NCBI GenBank assembly: GCA_003439945.1
Contig: QVRM01000305.1
Span: 128,501-192,500 of the forward strand
Origin: Dermanyssus gallinae
Taxonomy: Eukaryota; Arthropoda; Arachnida; Mesostigmata; Dermanyssidae
DNA length: 64,000 bases
Reading direction: 5' to 3'
The notes under the pieces are model-generated. The model was not told the origin of the DNA. It saw nothing but the letters and a program-made list of their open reading frames with translations, and searched no databases. Shown here one piece after another: positions 12,211 through 23,684 of this stretch. The position numbers and the translations under genes are program-made. Numbering within the stretch: position 1 is the stretch's first letter; each line of letters begins with the position of its first letter.

Positions 12211-12535
12211 GGCGACGACGACAAGAGCATTGCTGCCATTGCTGTCATGACAGAGCAGCGAATACCTATGTACGTATGTCTTGCGCTCGATCGCCATCTT
12301 GTTCGGTTTCTCCTTGCGCCCGCACTTGGGCTAAGAGCGCTCGGTAACAGCCACCAGCTAGCAGCAACAAAGCGCATTTCTAAACAACGTCAAAGAAGAA
12401 GAAGAATGAGGAGGAGAGGTGGCAATCAATCAGAACCAACCGTCAACCAAAACGACGCACGTTCATTGTTGCCTTTGTAATTGCCAGCATGTTCATTGCT
12501 TAGCGTGCAGTTGTTGAACGTTCATTGATTCCGTT

Positions 12536-12551
12536 ACTGCTGCTATTGTTT

Positions 12552-12583
<32 letters not shown>

Positions 12584-12625
12584 GTTGCGGTTACTATTGT
12601 TGTTGCTGCTGCAGTTGCTAAGGTG
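12536..12625 (+). repeat. GTT/GCT trinucleotide tract
   Basis: Runs of TTGTTGTTGTTGTTGTTG around 12560-12585 are flanked by GCT-bearing units. Confidence 0.8.
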
Positions 12626-13340
12626 TTGTTCTTCATGCTTCCGTGGGTACCTCTGTCGTCATCATCATCAGCATCATATGTACCACTATACCTCTGAAGT
12701 CCTTCGTTGTCGTCTTCTTCTTGTTCTTCTTTTGTGCCCTTCGATCCTCCTCTGTTACGAATCCAACCCGACCCCTGACGATAGGCCATAAGCCCGAACG
12801 ACCCGGGCGTATGGTGCTCTCAGTGGCCTTCCCACGACCACTGCAACTACTAATACTACTACGACGACGTCTACTACTGCTACAAGTATAACCATGAAAT
12901 TCGTCAGTGTATGAATGTAGTGGTTAACGGGAGCAAGCGTGTAGTGACGTGTTCTTGCGTACGTATCGTATGTGTGCGCCACACCGCCTCTGTGGACCGT
13001 TCATGTTGTCCTGCTAAGATCGTGCCGCCGGCGATCAGCGTGATCACTGCAATAAGGCCGCCGCCGACAGCCGCTCGAAACCTCGATGATACTGATGACG
13101 CTACGTGCTGATCAAGTATGTCATAACCATTCAACGGCGGGCAACAACGGATAAGCGTCGGCATTACGTTGCCGATGCACAACAAACGATGTCCAGCGAT
13201 TTCGGCGAAAACATCGACATTCGAGGATATCTTTTTGTCTTCACTCACCCCCCTCATGTACAACATACAGCACAATAATCATCATCATCATCATCGCCGC
13301 CTACCAGGATGTCTACTATGTGTGTGCGTGTGTGAGCATG

Positions 13341-13511
13341 ACTGCCCTGTCATGATTTCATGTCTTCTGTGAGCATACAGTTTTGATTTCATGTCTCCTG
13401 TGTGCCCACTGTCCTGATTTTATGTCTCCTGTGAGCCAGCCCACTGTCCTGACTTGACGCCTCCAGTGGCCCACTGTCTTGATTCTACTCTTCTTGTGGC
13501 CGCTGTTCTGA
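13341..13511 (+). repeat. Minisatellite with 30-36-bp units
   Basis: Five units begin ACTG or ACAG at 13341, 13377, 13408, 13443 and 13473, with core CTGTCCTGATTTTATGTCTCC and TGTG. Divergence rises toward the right end. Confidence 0.75.
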
Positions 13512-13651
13512 GGTGAATGCGGGCGCACCTTTCGCTGATTCATGATTGACCGTGTTCGCTTTGGAATGCGTCGACTAGTTCTCTCCCGAGAGCGACAGTG
13601 GGACCTAAGCCTATTTGTGTGCAGCTTTCAAGCAGCAGCAGCATCATCGTC

Positions 13652-13714
13652 ATGCTGTTCTCGGTGAACAGCAGTCGGCTAGCAAAGGCCCTCTCTCCAC
13701 TGATCCACAACGAG
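13652..13714 (+). CDS. Possible first coding exon of an unidentified + strand gene
   Basis: The ATG begins 21 codons, MLFSVNSSRLAKALSPLIHN plus Glu, ending exactly at GAG|GTACGTAC, a strong donor in phase 0. The peptide is amphipathic with Arg and Lys and no acid until its last residue, so a mitochondrial targeting sequence is possible but unproven. The leader carries a GCAGCAGCAGCATCATCGTC tract. No downstream partner exon was identified. Confidence 0.3.
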
Positions 13715-13995
13715 GTACGTACCTTTGCTGCATAGCTGCATACCAGAACAGCTTTTGTCGGAAGAGAGAAGCGAGACGGACAGTGCAACAGATGACTCGA
13801 CATCTTGAGCATGCTTTGTCATCGAACAGATATCGAACCATATACCGTTTTGTACATTGTTATTGCCTATCCGCTAGCTGATCTAACTAATATTGCAATT
13901 CGAGCACACATGTGGCACTATACACACGCGTGCTATCAGTGACAATTGTCTTTAGGTATTTCCCCATGCCATGGTGGTAGCTCCGAAATAGCCAC

Positions 13996-13996
<1 letters not shown>

Positions 13997-14029
<33 letters not shown>

Positions 14030-14030
14030 T
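13997..14030 (+). repeat. (TTA)n microsatellite
   Basis: About eleven TTA units, flanked by ordinary AT-rich spacer. Confidence 0.9.
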
Positions 14031-14884
14031 CGTGCTTATGGGTATACGTCAATTACTACTGTGAAACCGTTAGAAAGCTATATTCAACTGAGTTAGATAG
14101 CGAGTGACGCTTATGAGTGACAAATCTCGTGCGGTCGTAGCGCTGAGTCTGACTGGATACTGCTACACAAAAATTACGTAACAACGCGGCGTGTTCTGCG
14201 GGACGACCTAGCTACGGCTGTGGCTTTTAGCCGCTCTTTTTACACGTTTCATGGCTGCTCCTGATCGACGCGCTTGAGAGGAGCAAAACCAATGCAGCGA
14301 GATGCAACTCATCGTCGCATACGAGACACGAAAAATGACTCTCGTATTTGACGTGACAAACGTTCGGCACGATAACATACCTGGTGACAATCGGCCACCG
14401 TTCCCAATTTATGCCCAGGCTAAATGAATCATCATACTGTTAGTTTATTTAAATGTTGTCTACCGTTGAGAAGTCATTGCCACCGCAATATCCGTCACCC
14501 GGCCGAGAATCGGTCTGAATAAAAAGCTCTTGTACGTATTGAGCACGACATAGACATTATCTTCTTGTGAATGAGGAAGGCACGCGGACGACTCTGATTT
14601 TGAGTGCTTGAAACTCAACAATGAGTTGTGGGCAGGAAAGGAAACGCGGCAGCAAGTCTATGTGCCTTGAGCTAAAGTGCTGTAATGTCAGTGAACGATG
14701 AAGCGTTGCAATAATAATAATAATAGAAGATGCTACGGGCGACCAAGGCCACGTTTTTTGAGACAGATGATGTATTTGGCCGTTCGTAGAGGGAACATGG
14801 TTTCTATCGTTGGCGCCATGAATTGATAAGGAACCGAACAGAACATGATACATTTGGCTTAACGTTCAAACCTCAAGAACGTTT

Positions 14885-15176
14885 AAGCCAGATTCCAGGC
14901 GAGTAAAGTCACACGGTTGAGCGTCTTGCCGACACGTTGAAAAATTATGTGTGTCTTCGGGCCAGGTCCCCCCCAGTGTCTCGAATGCCAGCGGGCCAAA
15001 GTCGTGGGGTAGGCAAAATTGGCGTACTTTCTACACTTATTTGCCTCCGCCAACATGGACACGTGACTAGCATGTTCCGCTCCCGCACTGACCCCGCGGA
15101 GGAGCCGTCCATTTCTCAGCCCATTGAAGGGAATTGAAGGGGCCAATAAGTGAGTAACGGTTTGCATCCCACACAT
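14885..15176 (-). mobile_element. Relic of the family B retrotransposon (C-terminal piece)
   Basis: The - strand translation matches the end of the 21 kb family B protein: TVTHLLAPS, then LAEANKCRKYANFAYP, then GKTLNRV, in the same order and spacing as TVTDSLAPS, LAETNKLRKYSSIGYP and GTLLNLS. Frameshifts and lost residues show it is dead. Confidence 0.75.
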
Positions 15177-15399
15177 TTATTATCACATAAAAGAGTGTGT
15201 AGTACAATTACTACGGTAATATATACATCGTTCTCAATATACGTTGCTTCTACGAAAGAAAAAACGTAATTATTTGCCAGAAACGAGTGTCATTTGCATG
15301 CGCCTATTAGGCCATCCGCCAAGTAAACAATGCGTTTACGAACTCACCGCGGGCCACGGCTCTTGAAGTGATTGATCGCTGACTTCTTAGGTTATTGGA

Positions 15400-16610
15400 G
15401 CGTACATCAGTAAGTGCCCTAGCAATTTTCATTTGCTTAGTTGGCAGATATGTTGTTTTACATGAAAAGTAAGCCAATACTAGGAACAACACCACTTAAC
15501 ACGTTTTAAGGGCACCTGATCCGCAGGCGTTTCAGGAACGTGTCTGCTGAGATGCTATTCACTAATTCTTTCTGTATATAGACAGTTGGAGCAGAATGAC
15601 AGGTGGATTACAGATGTTCTCCAAACAGAACAGCAATATGTATGTTAAGAGGTATATATATATATATATTTGTATATATATATTTTTTTTACTTTGACAT
15701 AAAAATGTAAGTTTGGGAAGACACGAGGTTTGTAAAGGCGAATGAACACATGAGAAATCGTTATAATGAAACAACAAAAGATGGTATTCGTAAGGACGAC
15801 TAAGTTTGTCACCAACCTTTATTCTAAAGTGACGGCCATTTAAAAATGTACGTACGTGGTTACCTAGATTTTTCATTTCTGAAGCAGCAAAGTCTACTCT
15901 GTCAAACGCGCTCTGTTGGTCGAGTCTTTCGTGTGGACAGGGTTGATAAGACTCAGTCTGGGGTCAAACAAGGTCAGGCACAGCGCCGTCGCTATAAGAG
16001 ATTTCAAAGATAAGTTTTAGTTTGGTGTACAGGACATTTACATTCGGACAGGCCGTAAAAAGCTAGCCCAGTTAATACCATCAAGATGATTCGCGAAGCA
16101 AACGACACCAATTCTTTTGTGATCGAGCCAAACATTCAACGGCACTGTGTCATTAAAAGCAAGTACAATTTAAATCGCGATGATCATAATTTATGGAAGG
16201 GGACAGGAGCCACATTTTCAATTTAATCTAAGTCAGTGTTGAGAAGGAGATCAAGTATTGACCCAGACGCATAAGTAGGCGAGTAAATTAGCTGTGATAG
16301 CCCATTTCCTAAACAGCAAGCACAAAATGTTGAGCTCAAAAAGACGTTGAGCGTAATTTGAGACTGCCAGGCATTTTTCGGAGGGCAAAAGTATCCGATC
16401 ATTTCAACAGGACAGTCTATTCGATCACAGGTGTTTATAATGGTACAAATATAATCTATGCGTTTCATCGTCTAAAGGCTGTCCCCCGATAGCAGCAGAC
16501 AAAAGGAAAGTCGACAAAAATGTATTCACCCGGCGCGATAATTTCTGCGTTTACGACACTTATCGAGTTTGCGACGGATACACCGACGCCTTCACAATGT
16601 AATAATAAGA
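15400..16610 (-). mobile_element. Decayed CR1/Jockey-like retrotransposon (family C) with endonuclease and RT pieces
   Basis: Read on the - strand from 16610, GVGVSVANSISV and then GLSQLIYSPTYASGSILDLLL match the end of an APE-type endonuclease (glsQlv..pTr..ILDLvl). Around 15880, FLNGRHFRIKVGDKLSRPYE matches the RT stretch before the QG motif, and FHYNDF recalls the conserved ND. At about 15580-15410 the DNA is nearly identical to 7586-7690 (ACGCCTGCGGATCAGGT), the C-terminal end. Gaps and stops show it is a fossil. Confidence 0.7.
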
Positions 16611-17188
16611 ATAAGAATAATTTGTATTGCATAAGATGATAACGACTGGCTAAAAAGCGACACCCCCGGCCGACTGATTAGCTCTGGCTGCTGGGCGTGT
16701 TAATGCCAAATGTTACTGCAAAAATCATCTTTGTCGAAGCAATATAACAGAAAGTAAGTTCAAAAAGAAAAGCGCTCAGGACCGGCTCGCTTTCTCTGCG
16801 GTCATAGCCTCATGCTAGGGCGTCGAACGCCATCCATGGTAAGGTCACGGTCATACCTTAACCCGCCTGACCTTTACCCGTTTTTATCTTGCAGTCGTCC
16901 AAATCAAATGCTTCCTTCCAAAATGGGCTTCCGTTCGGCGGTACACCGCCGGTCCCCATTCAACGTTCATTCTCGATGCAGAACCACGTTGTGTAGGCAC
17001 GCTATTGTAGCTTGAGTGATAAGGCCGACGACGTCTAGAATGATACTTTCATTATGATACTGTATCCCTATTCTGGTTCTGGCAAGACCACGAATAGCTC
17101 CGAACGTAGGTGGAAGTCCCTCTGCATGTATCCAGTGGCCTGTAGTTATAAAAACACTATACGTGCCTCTCTCTTTTTTCTCAGATTC

Positions 17189-17227
<39 letters not shown>

Positions 17228-17259
17228 CAAGCAATAATTAAGATATTCTATGTATACCG

Positions 17260-17316
<57 letters not shown>
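17189..17316 (+). repeat. (TA)n, (TC)n, (TA)n compound microsatellite
   Basis: TA 17189-17226, a short unique spacer, TC 17260-17286, and TA 17287-17316. Confidence 0.9.
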
Positions 17317-17317
<1 letters not shown>

Positions 17318-17576
17318 TGATATAAACAATATCAACACAACAGACTTCAGTGTAAACATTGTAGCATCTTTGTTCATTGAAAGCGTGTTGTGGGGCGAAA
17401 TCTTGACACATTGGACCAATGCGATGAATGGCTGTCTCTAGGAAACTATAAAAGAGTGATTACACTGTTGCAAGTACGAGTGTTCCTGGTGTAAATCGTG
17501 TGCCAATATAACCCGATGTGGTCAAATACGTTTAAAGGCATGCAACGCCATGGGAACGCCTTTATTAGATTAGATG

Positions 17577-17742
17577 CGCAATCTTCTAAGCACAGTAGTA
17601 AGGATTACAGTTGCATTATGTTGCTAATAAAAATGCAAATCACAACAACTTTGTGCAGAGGTTCATCATTTAGAGGTATTTAGTGAAGGGATTTTTTTGG
17701 CACTTTCTACGAAAACAGCATGACAACAACCTTCAACATTTG
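17577..17742 (+). repeat. 165-bp direct repeat, left copy
   Basis: From GCAATCTTCTAAGCACAGTA to ACAACCTTCAACAT the sequence is about 90 percent identical to 19486-19651 in the same orientation. The pair encloses about 1.74 kb containing a (TA)n array. No LTR ends, primer site or coding domain was found between them. Confidence 0.75.
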
Positions 17743-18848
17743 TTTATTGTGCGGGATAATCTCGTATAAAGTTGATGCGCGTTGATAAAGTTGATGCGTA
17801 GATGCGCGTGATCGCTTTTTCTCGATGGATTTCATGCAAAGTCTACGCATCACCGCAATCACCATGCGCTGAAAACTAGATTGCTTTCACACTCAACACA
17901 CAACTCCCGTGTAAGCAGCTCAGTGGTCAGCAGATCAAGAATGGTCTAATGGGTAAAGTTGCTCTTAACGATATTGGATTAGAGTAGTTGTTTACAACGT
18001 TGGCTTAGGTACGCTGTTGTAAAATGTTGGTGTGTATGCATGTGCTAGCAACACATGGAATACATGTACCCTGGGTAGAGACGTGCGTATAATACGTATG
18101 GGAGGATGCTTATATACCATGCTCAACGTTGTTGATGATTTTGTTCGTGCGCTTACGCGGCCGCATGAGTTTCTACTTTGGAGTTAATTGTAACCACATT
18201 TTAAACTACGAAAACAAAATTGATCGTCTGGTCGTGCGTCCGACTTCCGGAATGATGGCAAGTCAATAGCGACTCGATCGCGGCAAACAGCGTTGTTCGG
18301 TAAACATCCCCTAGGAGTAACAACTTAAGCGCTAACAAATATTGCAACAGCAATAGTAAAAAACAACAATAAAAAGGATTGCAATTCTGGCGCACTATTT
18401 ATTAGACGGTCACCAGCACGGCATTTTCAGCAATGCGGCAATGAAAATACGTATTCCGTGGGGTATCAATGTCGCGTCTACTGTTGGCCTTATGAATTGA
18501 TGAAGTTGCCACAGATACATTGGCGTTGTGGTTTACACGTTTCAACCGCACAACTGTTAATAAAGAAAACGACTTTGGAAGGGAATTTTAGAACAGTTGC
18601 ACATCCGAGCTTTGCCACTAGTAGCGGGAACCGGGCTACATGTTTAAACCAAACCCTTAGACAATTATGGTTTAATCTCTTGGTGCCCGCTGGAAAAATG
18701 TCTCCCAACAAAGCCATGCTAGGCTTTATTTGATACAAAAAACAACGGGAAACGAGCACTGTCTAGAAGTCAGCGGTATACTGGCGATATAGACTCTGAA
18801 GTCGATAAAAATTCAAATTGAATATATCTAGTTGTATGCCAAATTTAA

Positions 18849-18900
18849 GATATATATGTATATATATATAAAGATATATATATATATATATATATATATA

Positions 18901-18934
<34 letters not shown>
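18849..18934 (+). repeat. (TA)n with AAG interruptions
   Basis: Three TA blocks are split by AAAGATAT and AAGATAT. Confidence 0.9.
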
Positions 18935-18936
<2 letters not shown>

Positions 18937-19485
18937 GCAGGTCATTCCGAAAACAAAAGTACTTTTAAGAACTTCAAACATTGAAATATTGCTACACTAA
19001 GTATGCAGATCCCCTGACAGACTACGCCAGGTAAGACGAGAGATTTATATTACCTTAATATATGATCGCTATGCATTACAATTTGTTCAAATTGAATTCC
19101 GCTTTAAGTGGGCGTATATTATAAACATAATGAACCGCCTGAGCACCTGCATTCTTTTCGTCCCTGGAAAGGTGAAAAAACGTATTTTTCACAATGTTAA
19201 TTATCATGGTCGAAACAAGGCATAAGGTCCAACACCAGTTTTTCCATTTTAAATTATCCTCTGATCCGCACACCTCCAGTTATCTGGAAAGACAAAAAAT
19301 CAAACAAGATGGAGTATTCATGTTAGGAAAACGTTAGACGAATGTTATAAAAACATGAAGTGTATAACTGACTAAAGTGACACCGTACGTAAAAAATATA
19401 TTTCTCGATTTGCTGATATACTAGTAAATCAGATATTTCATATCTTAATATTGTTGAAACCACAATTAATACACTGTGTAATGTG

Positions 19486-19651
19486 TCGCAATCTACTTAG
19501 CACAGTAGTAAGGATTACAGTTGCATTATGTTGCTAATAAAAATGCAGATCACAACAACTTTGTGCGGAGGTTCATCATTTAGAGGTATTTAGTGAAGGG
19601 CTTTTTCTTTGGCACTTTCTACGAAAATAGCACGACAACAACCTACAACAT
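19486..19651 (+). repeat. 165-bp direct repeat, right copy
   Basis: This copy carries TTAGCACAGTAGTAAGGATT, ACAACTTTGTGCGGAGGTTC and GGCACTTTCTACGAAAATAG, differing from the left copy by scattered substitutions and one small indel. Confidence 0.75.
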
Positions 19652-19659
19652 GCGTGTAA

Positions 19660-20950
19660 AGGACCTGCTTGATCAATATCGGTAATTGTTCACGTGTTCG
19701 ATCGACAGTAGCGCGTGGAACAGCCTGCGTCGTGTCATCGATACTGTTGAGATATCGCCCTGTCTTAACCTCCGCGGCCCTGATGGCAGCGGCTCTCAAG
19801 CATAGTCCAACACTTACTGATGGCGTAATAGGCAGAGAAGCGTCAAGGGTCAGCTTGTGCGAGGAGACCTAAAATGTGTAGCACTTCACAACGACTTCTA
19901 GCTTCGCCCCCGCTTCAAGTTATGGTCATTATAATAGGGGAGCCGTGGCACTGGGATGGTTTTAGAAACAGAACGCTCATAGTGTTGATGCAATTGTGTG
20001 GAATCGTGTTTGCGACCGTGCTCGATATTCGGTCGCAAGCAGTCACCCCTTTTGTTGCGGAAAACTTGACTTCTACGAATAAGCTACGACTTCTACGATT
20101 AATAACTGCATGCGTCTGAGATGAAGGAGGTAGCTGTGGCAAGTCTGTAGATGATCACAAAAGTACTTAGCAATGATTACACGGCGTTGTGTCCTTGACA
20201 GCAAGTACTTACAGCTCAAAACATTAGTTCGGAGCTGTGCAACAATGTGTGCAACAATTAAGGCACGGGTTGAGTGCTTGCGGCATTGCCTAGTTTTTAA
20301 AATAGCACCGCGGAATGTCCTATTTAGGTTCAGACTGTTCATTTTAGAATAGACACGGCCACTTCGTTAACTGCACACTACTTTTGTACGTTCCCCTGGA
20401 ATTCCAGGCTGTCATCTTGTTTATGACAAGGTCGAAAAGAAATATTGTGTATAACACTGAACCTAGGCAAAAGCTGTGCGGAACATTCCAGAAGGCCATG
20501 ACACTTGTTTTGATAAACTGTTAAACTCTACATTGACGATCTACTTGCGAGTCGTCATATAGAGTGGTACTACTAGTTTAGAGCACGCGCTAAATAGCAA
20601 AAATTCTTAATATTTACATTAATATTATAAGCTAGACGAAACATATTAGTAAACATAAAGTTACTCCTATTACATAAAGTGGTATGTGGTATAACGCTTG
20701 GTGTGCGAGGACATTAGTTAATAATTCAAATAAGTTGGTCCCAAATAGGGCTGTGTGCGCTCATATAGTCATACGCCAAGCCCGTTGATGTAATCGGGGG
20801 GGCGAGGAGTGTCGTTGTCTAATTGAGTGAATATCAAGTACGTTTTTAGACCGTTTACATTTAATAATAAACATGCATGGCTAATTTAAAGATTTCCGTA
20901 TAATACATTAGGTATATGTTACACACATCAACTAGCTAAGCCAATGCGCA
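19660..20950. other. Spacer without a supported gene
   Basis: Between the right 165-bp repeat and the family B element there are only short frames with no splice context. Confidence 0.5.
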
Positions 20951-20959
20951 TTGTGACTG

Positions 20960-22290
20960 TCACGTGTCCGTTTCGATGAGGCCAGGGCGAGACCACTTCA
21001 GGAGCGTGCCCCAAACGGAGGCAGCGTTTCCACGTTGTATGTCAAGATCCAGGCGTTGTTTAAGAAAGGACGATGACTTGTTATCACCGGATGACAGGTT
21101 TAACAAGGTCCCAACTTTGCGGATCAGCTGCTTGGTCCGAACGCCAGGGGCACCCAGGGTTTCAAACGCGAGAGGGCAAAATTCATGGGGATAGCCGATT
21201 GATGAATATTTTCTCAACTTGTTAGTCTCCGCAAGGTGGGCTGCATAACCAGCTTTGGATGCGCCGCCACCGACCATAGAAGGAGCTAAGGAGTCGGTAA
21301 CGGTTGCATCCCAAACTAGCATTTTGCCTTGCTCGAATGGTGTGAGTGTCATACCATCTGGACGTTTGCCGTCCTCCACGCACGACCTAAGAGCTCTGCT
21401 AAAGGTCTCATTAATAGCGGCATGTCTCGAGCGTCGTCCTGCACTAATAATGCACGATAGTCCGTGATGTCCTAGTTTATCGACGGTGTGACCACATTGG
21501 CACCGATGAGGGCTAACTATGTCTGCCCTTAGTCGTAAGCCTACTGCTATGCGAATTGACTCGTCATCAAGAAGGGTACCTATGGGGGCACTGGGAAGCG
21601 CGTGTAACCAGGCCCCTGAATCCTTGGCGGATACGGCGTTTAAGCGAGCTCTGGCTGTGTCGTCGGCAGCTTCGTTAAAGAGGCGTCGTTGTACCTCGTC
21701 GTGCAGAGGGGAACTCCAGTCGCGCTGGGACAGTACGTTTTCAGGCCTACCCCCACAGCGCGCCTCAAGGTTCTCTTGAAGATGGGCTAAGCGGTTTCTA
21801 AACTGGTCGACTCCCGCTGAATCTAAAAGAGGGGTTGCCCTGTTTTCCGCGCTTAGCATCGACGAGACTATAGCAGGCCCGGCCAGGGTCAGTAAATTTG
21901 GTACACCGAGGCCTCCTTTAGAAACAGGTAGTAATGCCTGTTCCCGTGCGCTGGGTGGTTGAGATATATTCAGCAGGGACTCGAGGGTGGACGGTGTCAA
22001 ATCGTTGAGCCTTTGCAACTCATCGGCGTGGTTAGATAGGTCGGCCCCTCGAAGAAGGTGGATGAGTCTTGAGGACGAGAAAGAGGACCTGAGTAAGAAA
22101 AGTCCCCGGTGTGCTCCCAGAAGAGATTTGCTAATTTAAAGATAAAATCAGTCTTGGCAGAACGTCCCCAGAAATACGTGAAAAACGTGGGTTGTACCCT
22201 GGACGATTGCCGCTCTTTACCTGAGGTGTAATAAACATTGAATAACGCTCGTTTTCCAAATACAAGCAATTCTTCTAATGAATACAACTA
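20960..22290 (-). mobile_element. 3' part of a non-LTR retrotransposon with PD-(D/E)XK-like nuclease (family B)
   Basis: A - strand frame of 352 codons (22018 to 20960) is open. It begins with the region after the RT palm: LLPVSKGGLGVP at residues 29-40, common to many non-LTR polymerases. Then come GAWLHALP (135-142), a C-x-C...H...C knuckle (C173, C175, H184/H185, C189), RH (198-199), RPD (219-221), WDATV (236-240) and an AE..K..KY motif (263-271). Knuckle followed by PD...D...K/Y is the layout of the restriction-like endonuclease in R2/R4/NeSL-type elements. A remnant at 22000-22287 in another frame probably belongs to the upstream part. The RT core is missing, so it is 5'-truncated. Family assignment beyond RLE-like is inference. 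Confidence 0.75.
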
Positions 22291-22461
22291 ACAAAATACA
22301 ATTCTTTAGTTATATAATTAATACGAATTACCAAATCCGTATCACATGGATACCAATATTATCGGAAATATTGCAATAGTTTCATCAATAATTTTAAGTT
22401 CGCTTTAATTTTATTATTTAGCACAGTAAAATTATTATTTAAGCACAGTGAAAACAAGGAG

Positions 22462-22463
<2 letters not shown>

Positions 22464-22501
<38 letters not shown>
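22464..22501 (+). repeat. (TA)n microsatellite
   Basis: About 19 pure TA units. Confidence 0.9.
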
Positions 22502-22503
<2 letters not shown>

Positions 22504-23369
22504 TAATAATATAAAGTAGTATCTAGAGACAGGAGATCTAGGAGTTGATTCGCGTTTGCCGACCTAATTTAGTGTGTGCATATGCGTTGCGTATTCCTTG
22601 GAGCGTAACGATTTCGCATTGCTTTTCGTCAACATGGGCGTAAACTACTCATTAAAAAAAACACTTACACAAAAAATAAAGTCAAACGTCTTAACACGTC
22701 ATTAATATAATACGGTTTAATGAGTTCTCGTCGTCGCCGCTGCCACCGTTTTATTTATTCAGTTAATACAATCAAAATATGTTCCTACTACTACTATTAC
22801 TAATACTACGTAAATTAGTCGTCATGCAATCGGGCTTCTAGCCACGGGCTAGTTGTCACGAAGTCACCATTTCAAGTTTGCAGGGGCGACGTATTCTGGC
22901 GTCGTATCGTTGGCGGCATGGGGTTCCCGTCCACTGGCACTAGCAGGGAAGAGCGATTCATACTACTACGGCCGGGCGAGTCGTGGATATCGAACACCAC
23001 AAGATGTAAGACCAAACGGGGCAGAGCGTAGGCCAACTGGTAACGAACAAGAAAAGCAATGAATGCAAGCCAATTAGCAAGTACACATTAACGCATTTAT
23101 AATTGAACACTAAATGTGTCCCAGGCCGTAACAACTAGTCCAACTGCCTGTGTGTCTTTTTTTTTCTGTGCTGCGTACTGCGTATTAATCTGCTTGTTTA
23201 TTTTTAGGTCAGTCCTATTAGCGATGTTTGTGGAACGAGGCCAGCATGAGCCACGCAGGCAAATTAGCCACGTAAGCATCAGATACTGCATTATTGACAA
23301 AGAAAAGAGTGAGTTGTCTGGAGAGATGGGCTAGCCGCGTTGTTAACGTTGGTGTATATATACCAAAGT

Positions 23370-23378
23370 TTATATATG

Positions 23379-23470
<92 letters not shown>
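23370..23470 (+). repeat. (TA)n microsatellite, about 100 bp
   Basis: A near-pure TA array with two TATATGTA variants at its left end, 93 bases before the tandem duplication and hairpin. Confidence 0.9.
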
Positions 23471-23473
<3 letters not shown>

Positions 23474-23562
23474 GGTTTATTGAGAACCGACTGGTGTTTG
23501 GTTCTTATTGAACCGACTGTTACGACCGCATTTGTGAACGCGAAACCAGTAGCGCCATCTCT

Positions 23563-23624
23563 TGGACAAAGGTGAATCTATAAAATTGCTAGGTGGACAA
23601 AGGTGAACCTATAAAATTGCTAGC
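23563..23624 (+). repeat. 31-bp perfect tandem duplication beside a hairpin
   Basis: TGGACAAAGGTGAATCTATA then AAATTGCTAGG occurs twice with essentially one change (T/C) in the first 30 bases. The second unit runs into the hairpin at 23620. Confidence 0.85.
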
Positions 23625-23684
23625 GGTACAGAATCTACTGATAGTAGAAGCCTATTCTACCCTCAGTAGATTCTGTACCGCTAG
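23620..23684. repeat. Long perfect inverted repeat (22-bp arms)
   Basis: CTAGCGGTACAGAATCTACT plus GA at 23620-23641 is exactly complementary to 23663-23684. Inside the loop GTAGAA (23644) pairs with TTCTAC (23655), extending the stem. No coding frame covers it. Confidence 0.85.

Noticed and set aside
12525..12791. Leu-rich frames around 12.5-12.9 kb
   Set aside because: They come from GTT/GCT tracts with no splice context.
17577..19651. LTR retrotransposon bounded by 165-bp repeats
   Set aside because: No TG...CA ends, primer site, polypurine tract or gag/pol coding sequence between them.
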